DNA of 64,000 bases, from NCBI GenBank assembly GCA_044359955.1, contig JBIKLF010000001.1, positions 248,001 to 312,000 on the forward strand, written 5' to 3'. This DNA comes from JACTMZ01 sp044359955. GTDB taxonomy: Bacteria > Verrucomicrobiota > Verrucomicrobiia > Chthoniobacterales > JACTMZ01. The translations under genes were made by a program, and so were the position numbers. The notes under the pieces are model-generated. The model was not told where the DNA came from. It ran no database searches and was given only the letters and a program-made list of their open reading frames with translations. Positions 36,968 through 46,600 of this stretch are shown in pieces; position 1 is the first letter of the stretch; every line of letters begins with the position of its first letter.

Positions 36968-38326
36968 ATGAAACTGAAAACAATCCTCGCCGCCGCCTTT
37001 GCGGTTGGCTTCACTTCGTCGGCCATGGCGCAGACGACAGAAATCACCATCACCGGTGCCACGGCGTTCCGCCAAGCCACCATGCAGGCCATCTATAATG
37101 CCTACGCCTCGGTCGGAGCCCTCGGCACCAGCTTTAATGTGTGCCATGACTTCACCGGCGACAACCTGTCCCAGCTGATCGCTTCTAACAAAGCGGTATT
37201 CTCAGGGACCTTCCCGGGTATCACGGGAACCACTGTCGTCCGCACGTCGTTCAACGGCTCCACCGAAGGCCTGAACGCTATCGCGGGCAACAATGACCCC
37301 ACCTTCTTGCAGCTCTCCGCGCTCGGCTCGCCCGGCGCCGTGATCAAGGGCAGCACGACTTCCCCGACGGAAACCCTCCGTCCTAAGTTCAGCTTCTCGG
37401 ACGTCTACCAGAGCACCTCGCCGGTGGACAACGAAGTGCTGAACCCGGTCGGCACCTCGGCCGTCGGTGTGGTTACCTTCGCCATGATTGTCAATGAAGG
37501 TGCTCCGGCCAACTTAACCAACGCGACCATCCAGCAGACCCGTGCCTTGTGGCAGCAAGGTGCTGCTCCGGCCTCCTTGATCACCGGTAACCCCAACGAC
37601 ACATCGCTTGTTTTGGCCACTGGCCGTAACGATGGCTCGGGAACGCGCTCTGCCTACCTCACGGAGTGGACTTACGGCGTTGCTAACGGCGTGTTCCAAT
37701 ACGTTGCCATCCAGAATGGCACCAGCGGCAACGAAATCACCGGTCTGACTCTGGTGCCGATTGGCAGTAATCTGACCAATACCAGCGTGCCTTTCCGCAC
37801 CGGCCGCAGCAGCGATGCTTCCACTTTGTGGGGCAATAATGCCGTCGGCAACGGCGGGTACAGCAGCAGCTCGGCCTTGCGCACTTTGATGGGGCTCGCT
37901 TCCACCAGCGTGACCGTCTATGACGGACAGGATTCCACTCCCGTTCTGCAGGGCGAACCGGTCAATCTTATGACTTGGCTTTCCACGGCGGACAGCCGTG
38001 ATGCGGCGGCCGCCGGTGGTCGGATCATCGCCTTTAACGGCGAGAAAGTCACTCCCCTGGTCAGCACCAACCCGGCCAACTACAATAGCTCCGGTTTCAG
38101 CGAAGCGGATTACAATAAAATCGCGCAAGGCTCCTACTCTGCTTGGAGCTACCAGCACCTCTACTACCATGGCTCGCTCAACCCGACCCAAACTACCTGG
38201 TACAACGCGATGAAGGGTACCTGGATTCCGCAAGGCTTGCAGACCACCGCAAACGGTCTGCGCTTGGGCGACATGCAGGTGTCGCGTCCGGACGATGGCT
38301 TCCCCATCGTTCCCGGCGCCCTTTGA
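36968..38326 (+). CDS. Secreted PstS-like (phosphate-binding fold) protein
   Basis: 452 residues with a Sec signal peptide (LAAAFAVGFTSSAMAQ) and no lipobox. The order of blocks resembles periplasmic phosphate-binding proteins: ITITGATAFRQATMQAIYNAY near the N-terminus, RTSFNGSTEGLNAI, then NLTNATIQQTRALWQQG (as in the PstS 'l..i..Ig.i..W' region) and GRNDGSGTRSAYL, the phosphate-binding SGT loop. It is longer than typical PstS (~320-350). No transporter genes adjoin it; pstAB are 24 kb away. It may scavenge phosphate or organophosphate at the surface, or serve in sensing. The assignment rests on motif order only. Confidence 0.65.
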   Translation: MKLKTILAAAFAVGFTSSAMAQTTEITITGATAFRQATMQAIYNAYASVGALGTSFNVCHDFTGDNLSQLIASNKAVFSGTFPGITGTTVVRTSFNGSTEGLNAIAGNNDPTFLQLSALGSPGAVIKGSTTSPTETLRPKFSFSDVYQSTSPVDNEVLNPVGTSAVGVVTFAMIVNEGAPANLTNATIQQTRALWQQGAAPASLITGNPNDTSLVLATGRNDGSGTRSAYLTEWTYGVANGVFQYVAIQNGTSGNEITGLTLVPIGSNLTNTSVPFRTGRSSDASTLWGNNAVGNGGYSSSSALRTLMGLASTSVTVYDGQDSTPVLQGEPVNLMTWLSTADSRDAAAAGGRIIAFNGEKVTPLVSTNPANYNSSGFSEADYNKIAQGSYSAWSYQHLYYHGSLNPTQTTWYNAMKGTWIPQGLQTTANGLRLGDMQVSRPDDGFPIVPGAL

Positions 38327-38358
38327 TCAGCCTCCAACCAGCCTGATCGTTTTACACA

Positions 38359-38384
38359 TTGCCGGCGCCGCAAGGCGCCGGCAA
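38359..38384 (+). terminator. Hairpin after the PstS-like gene
   Basis: An 11-bp stem TTGCCGGCGCC-GCAA-GGCGCCGGCAA followed by TTTTGTTT. It lies 33 bp past the PstS-like stop and 35 bp before the next gene, so it could terminate or attenuate transcription into it. Confidence 0.75.
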
Positions 38385-38418
38385 TTTTGTTTCAAACAAA
38401 CCCGAACCGGTGAAGATT

Positions 38419-39144
38419 ATGAAATTGGCAGCCTCTGTTCTTATCGTCACTTTGACTTTCGCCGCAGCCGTATGGCTTCTGAGCGGGAACAGTGCCGGTT
38501 CGGCCGCAGCCGACCGCAACCCCGTCAACCAGCGGTTCGCTCCAGGGCCGGACGGTCACGCTCCGGGCCTCGGCGACCAACTTGGCGACATCCCCAAGAC
38601 AGCCAGCGAAGGAATACCGTCCATTGTAACCTCAGCGCCTGCGGGGGCCGTGTCGGTAGCGAAAAAAGCACCTATCAGTGGCAACTCGCCGCAGATCGAC
38701 GCGCCCGATGCGGTTGACGATCCAGCCATGCCTTTACCGGCAGCCCCGGCACCACGGGGTCAGGTCGCCGGGACCGCGGCCCCTGCTCCCGTTAACGAGT
38801 TCCCGCCACAGTCGCTTATTCCGGCCACGCCGGCCGGAGAATCATCCGTCAGTCCGCCGCTGGCCGTTCCTGCCGGGGCTAGGTTGCCTGCCCTTTTTCT
38901 CGATGAACGGCCTTTGCCGCCGCCGCAGCGGCGGGTTTTGGACCGAGTAGCCAACGAGTTCATCGATGCCGTGGCCAGCGACCCCTCGGGGCAGAACCGT
39001 GTCCTTTGGGAGACCGCCCGCGAGGCGGCCGACAGGCAGTATATCAAGCTTTACGGACACGCTGCCTACAACGCCCTGCATATGCAGGGCGCGAAAGAGG
39101 CCGTCCTCGAGCAAAGGGCCACCGCCGCACCGACACCGCCTTAA
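38419..39144 (+). CDS. Small exported Pro/Ala-rich protein of unknown function
   Basis: 241 residues from ATG 38419 (MKLAASVLIVTLTFAAAVWL), a signal peptide or N-terminal membrane anchor. Residues ~25-160 are low-complexity Pro/Ala. The conserved-looking part is C-terminal: RLPALFLDERPLPPPQRRVLDRVANEFI, SDPSGQNRVLWETAREAADRQY and GHAAYNALHMQGAKEAVLEQ, predicted helical. No family is recognised. Longer starts upstream would translate the terminator hairpin and are rejected. Confidence 0.65.
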   Translation: MKLAASVLIVTLTFAAAVWLLSGNSAGSAAADRNPVNQRFAPGPDGHAPGLGDQLGDIPKTASEGIPSIVTSAPAGAVSVAKKAPISGNSPQIDAPDAVDDPAMPLPAAPAPRGQVAGTAAPAPVNEFPPQSLIPATPAGESSVSPPLAVPAGARLPALFLDERPLPPPQRRVLDRVANEFIDAVASDPSGQNRVLWETAREAADRQYIKLYGHAAYNALHMQGAKEAVLEQRATAAPTPP

Positions 39145-39476
39145 CCGTTTCGGCGGCTTCGGCCGGCGTGAAGTCCGCCTTGCCTTTGGCGTAGCTATGG
39201 CATCCCCGTCATTGACGGCCACAGACTCCTCGGCTGCAAGCCGTGCCACTTCCCTGGCACGCGGACCAGTTCCTCATCGTGGACTTACGGTCTGTTGCCG
39301 GGAAGCGAACCTCTGGCCGTTCCGCCGGTCCCGGGGAGCACGGCCGCCTCGGCCTTTACCATCGGCGCCTCGCCGATGAACCTCTTCGACTCAAAGCCCC
39401 TGCGCGAGGGCGCGCGTGCTCCACGAGACCACGGAGACTCTGCCGCGAGTAGTCTGAAAGCTTGGGCACATCGACA
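39145..39476. other. Gene-poor 330-bp stretch
   Basis: No supported gene. A forward frame from ~39206 (YGIPVIDGHRLLGCKPCHF... FTIGASPMNLFDSKPLREG) has no start or recognisable family, and continues sensibly only with a frameshift near 39410 (ARVLHETTETL). It could be a decayed gene or chance GC-rich coding texture. Confidence 0.3.
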
Positions 39477-40397
39477 TTAATCGGTCACCTCTTCCCGCTG
39501 GGTTCTCATTTTCGCGGCCTGCTTGAAATGAAACCGGGCGGCCAAGGCCCGCGCCTCCCTCTCCAAGTCCGGTGGCAAGGTCGGCGAAATTTCGTTGTAG
39601 GTCTTTTCCGCCGTCGGCTCCTCGCGGTCTTTGGCGAGAAGGAGCCACTTGAGGGCCTCGACGCGGTTGGTGCTGCCCGGCGAGGCCACGCCCATCAGAT
39701 GTGCCAGATTGGCCTGCGCTTTGACTTCATTTTGCTCGGCGGCTTGGCGAAACCATTTCTCCGCTGCAGCCGGGTCGTGGCCCTCGGCGGATGGCCCTAT
39801 GCCGTCTCTGGACAGAATGCCAATGATATTCTGCGCGGCCGGATCCCCAGCCTCGGCCGCCTTGAGTGCATAAGGCTTGGCTTTGGAGTAATCGGGTTTG
39901 AGAAAACGATCCCCCATGAAATAGAGCTGTCCCAAATAAGACTGCGCCTGGACGGCCCCCATCTCGGCCGCTTCGTGCATCAAGCGCAAGCTCTCGTCGC
40001 TCGAGGTCTGGATCGTCTTGCCCTGCCGCAGCAGGAGCCCGAGGTTGAGCTTGCAGGTGGCCGACCCTTTTTCCGCCCCGCGTCGGAACCACTCCACCGC
40101 TTTGGCTTCGCTTTTCTCCACGCCGATTCCCTGAGCGTAGAAAAAACCCATGCTGGTGATAGCGTCGGTGTTTCCCAAGTTCGCCGATTTTTCGATCAAC
40201 TCGCAGGCTATCTTTTCATCCTTTGGCACGCTCTCCCCGCGGTAATAGTCGCGGCCTAGCTGAAACAGAGAGACAGCATCGCCCGATTCGGCTACAGTCT
40301 TCAGTAATTCTGGTTGCTTGGATGCCTCCGGATTGCCATGCAGTGGGGAAAAAAGAGCGAGTGTTAAAACGGCGATTGTGAAAACTGACCTGTTCAT
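39477..40397 (-). CDS. Secreted Sel1-like repeat protein
   Basis: 306 residues from ATG 40397 (MNRSVFTIAVLTLALFSPLHG), a signal peptide; the longer frame to 40481 runs through the promoter element and is rejected. It has five or six Sel1/TPR-like repeats (AVSLFQLGRDYYRGESVPKD, AITSMGFFYAQGIGVEKSEA, AQSYLGQLYFMGDRFLKPDY, AQNIIGILSRDGIGPSAEG, AQANLAHLMGVASPGS). Such proteins mediate protein-protein contacts in the periplasm. Site 4 of the conserved element lies 33 bp upstream. Divergent from the 2141-residue protein gene, which has its own site 5. Confidence 0.85.
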   Translation of the reverse strand: MNRSVFTIAVLTLALFSPLHGNPEASKQPELLKTVAESGDAVSLFQLGRDYYRGESVPKDEKIACELIEKSANLGNTDAITSMGFFYAQGIGVEKSEAKAVEWFRRGAEKGSATCKLNLGLLLRQGKTIQTSSDESLRLMHEAAEMGAVQAQSYLGQLYFMGDRFLKPDYSKAKPYALKAAEAGDPAAQNIIGILSRDGIGPSAEGHDPAAAEKWFRQAAEQNEVKAQANLAHLMGVASPGSTNRVEALKWLLLAKDREEPTAEKTYNEISPTLPPDLEREARALAARFHFKQAAKMRTQREEVTD

Positions 40398-40430
40398 TTT
40401 GCAAGTATAGCAAAGTTTGAATTCTGGTGT

Positions 40431-40448
40431 TGTGACGATTTTGACACA
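40431..40448 (-). promoter_or_regulatory. Conserved 18-bp operator-like element, site 4 (Sel1 protein)
   Basis: In gene sense TGTGTCAAAATCGTCACA, one mismatch in the first arm. It lies 33 bp before the ATG of the Sel1 gene. Confidence 0.5.
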
Positions 40449-40546
40449 TCTCCAAGGTTGTCGATTACTTTGTAGATTCACTCGGAGAATAACCGAAATT
40501 GGGATTGCGAACGCTGGCTAATTCTTAGTCAGAAGCTCTGTGGAAT

Positions 40547-40564
40547 TGTGACAAAAAGTTCACG
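40547..40564 (+). promoter_or_regulatory. Conserved 18-bp operator-like element, site 5 (Ig-repeat protein)
   Basis: TGTGACAAAAAGTTCACG, with two departures from the perfect palindrome but the same A-rich centre. It lies 59 bp before the ATG at 40624. The divergent gene has site 4 about 100 bp away. Confidence 0.5.
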
Positions 40565-40623
40565 AATGATCTCTGGATTCGGATACACCAGTCTGGAAGG
40601 TTATATAAGTTATTCCATCCCCA

Positions 40624-43600
40624 ATGTTAAAACACATTACTTTGCTGCTCGCCTTGGCGATTTCGTTGGCCCCCCTGTGCGAACAATCAAAAGCATCCCC
40701 AGACGACAGCTATCAGCAGAACGATTTATTGCTTTTCTTACTTAATCCGACCGGCACCACGGGAACCGACAGAGTTGTCCTCTTCAGCCTGGGAAGCACA
40801 TGGAATGTGTTCCGCAAGGCAGCTACTCCGAATGACCCGACGTTTGGTTCGGTGATCAGCTTGGGCAACATCAATACCATTCTTACCTCCACCTACGGGG
40901 CAGATTGGACGGGTTTGTCCTCTTCGCTCTTCCTCGGGGCGGTCGGCCAAAACGGGTCGACGTCGAGCCTCTCATCGGCGGTCAACAACGGCGACTTTGC
41001 CCGCACCGTCTATATCACCAAGCCCCGCCTCGGTGCAGGTTCGGTCGGCGTGGCTAATTCCTCGGCTGCGGCCGTTCCGACCGGAAACTCTGCTGGGGTG
41101 GCGGGTGCCATCAGCACGGCGAATTCCATTGCAGGCAATACCAACGTCGTTACCTCGAATCCAGTTAACTTACCCAACTCTGGTAATGAGGGTGCAGCTT
41201 CCCTTGTCTCACAAAATCCTTTCGGCCCCACCGGCGCACCGGCCACAGCCTACACAGCCATCCAGGGCGGCGTAGTCGGTGAAACCACCAATGCCCCATA
41301 CAACCTTGGTTCCGTTTCCAATGTGGTCAACGCGCTTGACCTCTACCGCGTTACCCCGAGCACAAGCGGTTCCACGGCTTGGCAAAATCTCAACAACATC
41401 AGCGGGCTCACGGCAGGGCAAGGCTACTACCTGGGCACCCTTACGCTAAGTGACAATGGCGACGTCAACTTTGTCGCCCGGCAGCCCGAGCCAGTAATCG
41501 CTCTCTCGGGGGATGACTTGACCGGAATGACCACAACCCAGAATGCCCCTTCGGCCCCTAAGAACCTTACCATCACGGCGACCAATCTTGGCACCAGCAA
41601 CGTGACAATCGAGATGCCAGCTGGTTTCGAAGTCTCGACCAACGGCGGCACCAGCTATGCCAATACAGGAACGATCGCGCCTACCAACGGCGCCGTGAAT
41701 GCCACGGTGAGAGTGCGGATTGCTGCCGGTGCCTCTATCGGGTCGCTGGGTGGAGATGTCTCCGTCCGCGCTGGGAGCGGCACGCCAGTTACCAAGGAGA
41801 TTTCCGGCACCGTGGGAGCACCGGCCCCCTCGGTGGCGATTTCCGGCACTTTGTCTGGATTTGAGACCACGGCCGGAACTGCGTCCGCCGCGCAAACTTT
41901 CTCCGTGAGCGGGAGCAGCCTCACGGACGCGCTTACGGTGACCGCTCCCTCCGGTTTCGAGTTGCGCCTCGCTGGATCTGATTCCTATGGGCCTTCGACC
42001 ACCATACCTCCAGGCAACGGGACCGTTGCCGCCACATCCATGGAAATTCGCATCTCGGCGGCCACGCCTGCCGGATCCTTGACTGGTGGCGTAATCAACG
42101 TGGCCAGCACTGGCGCCACGCCTGCCACACTTTCGGTTTCTGGCACAGTCAACGCGGCCCCGTCATTAACTGTCAGTCCCGCATCTCTCAGCGGTTTCAG
42201 CGCGACCCAAGGCACGGCCTCGGCTGCGCAGACCTTCACGGTGAGCGGGGCTAATTTGACCGGCAGCGTGACGGTAACTGCTCCGACCGGGTTCGAGATC
42301 TCGAACGGCGGCAGCAGCTACACTGGTAGCCTATCGCTGACTCAAAGCGCTGGCACATTGGCCGGCACCACGATCTCGGTCCGTCTCACGGCTGCGGATG
42401 TCGGCTCGCCCAGTGGCGACATCACAGTCTCGAGCGGCGGCGCGAGTAGCAAAACGGTGGCTGTCAGTGGCACAGTCGTGCCCCCACCAGCAATCACCGT
42501 GACTGGCACGTTGGCCTCCTTCACCGCCACGCAAGGCACGGCCTCGGCCGCGCAAACCTTCTCGGTGAGCGGGGCGAACCTGACCGCGAATGTCATAGTC
42601 GAGGCGCCGGCCAACTTCGAGGTTTCAACCGATGGCACGAATTTTTCCACTTCGCGCACGCTTACCCAGAGCAGCGGATCGGCGGCGTCAACAACGATCT
42701 CGGTGCGGATAGCCGCCACGGCCCCCGATGGCTCGGTCTCGGGTAATGTCACAGTGTCGAGTGCCGGTGCAGCGAGCCAAACGCTTGCCGCCAGCGGCAC
42801 GGTGGGATTGCCACCCTCCCTGAGCGTTTTGTCATCCTTGGTTGCCTTCGGTTCGACGCAGGGCACGGCCTCGGCGTCGCAGACCTTCACGGTGAGCGGG
42901 GCGAACTTGACCGACAATGTCACGGTGAATGCACCGGCCAATTTTGAAGTGTCGACTGATGGCACAACCTTTGCCGACTCGCGCAGCTTGACGGTGAGCG
43001 GTGGTTCGCTGGGGGCCACGACGGTCTCGGTGCGCATCAAAGCCACCGCACCAGCCGGCGCGGTCTCGGGCAACATCACCGTGTCGAGCAACGGTGCAAC
43101 GAGCCGAATAGTCGCCCTTACCGGCACGGTGGTCCCACCGCCGTCGGTCACCACCACCGGCACATTGTCTGCCTTCAGCACGACGGCCGGCACGGCCTCC
43201 GCGCCGCAGACCTTCACGGTGAGCGGGGCGAACCTGACCGGCGATGTGACCGTGATCGCGCCCTCTGGTTTCGAGGTGTCGAACGGCGGTGCCAATTACG
43301 CTGGCAGTCTCACGCTGACTCCGGGTGCCGGCACATTGGCCAGCACCACGATCTCGGCGCGTCTCTCGGCTGCGGCGAGCGTGGGCTCGCCCAGCGGCAA
43401 CATCACGGTGTCGAGCGGCGGAGCGAGTAGCAAGACGGTGGGCGTCAGCGGCACGGTCGTGCCGGCACCGTCAATCACTGTCACCGGCACGCTGGCTTCA
43501 TTTACCGCGACGCAAGGCACCGCTTCAACCCCACAGACTTTCTCGGTGAGCGGGGCGAACTTGACCGGTAATATCAACGTCGAGGCACCGGCCAACTTCG

Positions 43601-46600
43601 AGGTTTCAACCGATGGCACGAACTTCTTCACTTCGCGCACTCTCACCCAGAGCAGCGGATCGGTGGCGTCAACGACGATCTCGGTGCGGATAGCCACCTC
43701 GGCCCCCAGCGGCCCGGTAGGGGGCAATGTTCAGATCCGTTCCGCCGGTGCCACAGAACGCACGCTCCCGGCCTCTGGTGTTGTCGGTTCCCAGCCAGCG
43801 GTTACCGCAGTTTCCAACTTCTCGGCACTCGTCGCCACGCAGGGCACGGCCTCGGCGGTGCAGACTTTCACGGTGAGCGGGGCGAACCTGATGGACAATG
43901 TGACGGTTGCAGCACCGGCTAATTTCGAAGTGTCGATCGACGGCACAAGCTTTGCCGACTCGCGCAGCTTGACGGTGAGCGGTGGTTCGCTGGGGGCCAC
44001 GACGGTCTCGGTGCGCATCAAAGCCACCGCGCCAGTCGGTGCAGCCTCGGGCAATATCACGGTGTCGAGCACCGGTGCAACGAGCCAAACAGTTGCCGTC
44101 AGCGGCACGGTAGTCCCACCGCCGTCGGTTACCACCACCGGCACATTGTCTGCCTTCAGCACGACGGCCGGCACGGCCTCCGCGCCGCAGACCTTCACGG
44201 TGAGCGGGGCGAACCTGACCGGCGATGTGACGGTGACTGCACCCTCTGATTTCGAGGTGTCGAATGGTGGCGGCAGCTACGCCGGCAGCCTTATTCTGAC
44301 TCAAAGCGGCGGCACGCTGACCAGCACCACAATCTCGGTTCGTCTCTCGGCTGCGGCGAGCGTGGGCTCGCCCAGCGGCAACATCACGGTGTCGAGCGGC
44401 GGGGCGAGTAGCAAGACGGTGGGCGTCACCGGCACGGTCGTGCCCCCACCAGCAATTATCGTCACCGGCACGCTGGCCGCATTCACCGCGACGCAAGGCA
44501 CCGCTTCGACCGCCCAGACTTTCTCGGTGAGCGGGGCGAACCTGACGGGCAATGTGACGGTTGCAGCACCGGCTAATTTTGAAGTGTCGACCGATGGCAC
44601 GAACTTCTTTACTTCGCGCACTCTCGCCCAGAGCAGCGGATCGGTGGCGTCAACGACGATCTCGGTGCGGTTGGCCACCTCGGCCCCTCTTGGAAGTTTG
44701 CTTGGCGCGATTGACATCGGGTCTCCGGGTGTGGCAACGCAAACTTTGGCCGTCAGTGGAACGGTGGGATTGCCGCCTTCCCTGACTGTGTTGTCATCTT
44801 TGGTTGCCTTCAGTTCCACGCAGGGCACGGCCTCGGCGGTGCAGACTTTCACGGTGAGCGGGGCGAACCTAACGGACAATGTGACGGTTGCAGCACCGGC
44901 TAATTTCGAAGTGTCGATCGACGGCACAAGCTTTGCCGACTCGCGCAGCCTGACGATAAGCGGCGGTTCGCTTGGGGTCACGACGGTCTGGGTGCGCATC
45001 AAAGCCACCGCGCCAGTCGGTGCAGCCTCGGGCAATATCACGGTGTCGAGCACCGGTGCAACGAACCAAACAGTCGCTGTCAGCGGCACGGTGGCCCCGC
45101 CGCCGTCGATCACCACCATCGGCACATTGGCCGCGTTCAGCACGACGGCCGGCACGGCCTCGGCGACACAGACTTTCACGGTGAGCGGGGCGAACCTGAC
45201 CGGCGATGTGACCGTGACCGCGCCCTCTGGTTTCGAGGTGTCGAACGGCGGTGCCAATTACGCTGGCAGTCTCACGCTGACTCCGGGTGCCGGCACATTG
45301 GCCAGCACCACGATCTCGGCGCGTCTCTCGGCTGCGGCGAGCGTGGGGTCGCCCAGCGGCAACATCACGTTGTCGAGCAGTGGGGCGAGCAGCAAAACGA
45401 TAGCCGTGAGTGGCACGGTGGTGGCACCGCCATCTCTCTCAACGGCGGGAACACTGGCTTCTTTCAGCACCACGGAGGGCGCGGCCTCGTCGGTCCAGAC
45501 CTTCACGGTGAGCGGTTCCAACCTGACCGGTAATGTCACGATCACTGCGCCGTCTGGATTTGAGGTCTCGAGCAACGGCTCAAGTTTCAGCTCCAGCTTG
45601 GCATTGACGCCGTCAAGTGGAGCTGTTTCGGCATCAATCTCGGTCCGTGTGGCAGCCGCCGCGCCTTCTGGCTCTTTGTCCGGTAATATCTCGGTTTCTA
45701 CTGCTGGTGTTAGCTCTAAAACGGTCTCAGTAAATGCGACGGTGACCGCGATGCCACGAATCAATGTGGTGGGATCTTTGATTCCCTTCAGTGCGATAGC
45801 CGGCACGGCTTCAGCCGAGCAAACTTTGCAGCTCTCGGGTTCTAACCTGACGGGTAACGTGACCATTGCGGTTCCAACGCGCTTCGAGGTATCGCGCGGC
45901 GGTGGGCAACCATTTGCCAGCAGTCTGACCATAAGCCCCGATTCTGGGAGTATTAACCAAAGCATTTTCGTCCGTTTGGCAGCAGCACCGGTCGGCAATT
46001 ACTCGGGAGACTTGGGCTTCAACACTTCCGGTGCCTCGGCGATCAAAGTGGCCGTCTCTGGCACGGTGGTTCCTGCTCCGACGGTCAATGGATCAGCAAA
46101 TTTTGTCACCTTCAACTCGATCCAGGGATCTGCCTCTGCTTCTCAATCATTCTCGGTGTCGGGTGCGAATTTGACCTCGCCAGTGACTGTCACTGCGCCA
46201 ACCGGTTACGAGGTCTCGCTCGACAACAGCTTGTTTGGCTCGACCCAAGCGATCAATCCGCAGAATGGCACGGTTGCCGTGCAGGTTCACCTTCGTATCG
46301 CGGCAACCACTGGTGTGGGATCACCCTCGGGAGCGGTGAGGATATCTTCAACTGGTGCGGCCGAGCGCTCGTTGCCCGTCAATGGAAAGGTGGTGCCGCC
46401 TCCTTTGTTGACGCTCAGTGGAACACTTTCCGAGCTGACTACCCGACTCGGCACGGCTTCAACTGGTCGCACTTTCTCGGTCTCCGGGTCAGATTTGACC
46501 GGCAACGTCACGGTTGCCGCGCCTGTTGGCTTTGAGGTGACGGGGCAAAGAAAAGCTTACGCCCGGACGATTATCCTGACCCCTTCGCAGGGTCGCCTCG

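Noticed and set aside
42342..45998. Several 140-320-residue minus-strand frames antisense to the Ig-repeat gene
   Set aside because: They repeat with the same period as the forward gene and share the mirrored composition of its repeats; no start signals or distinct domains.
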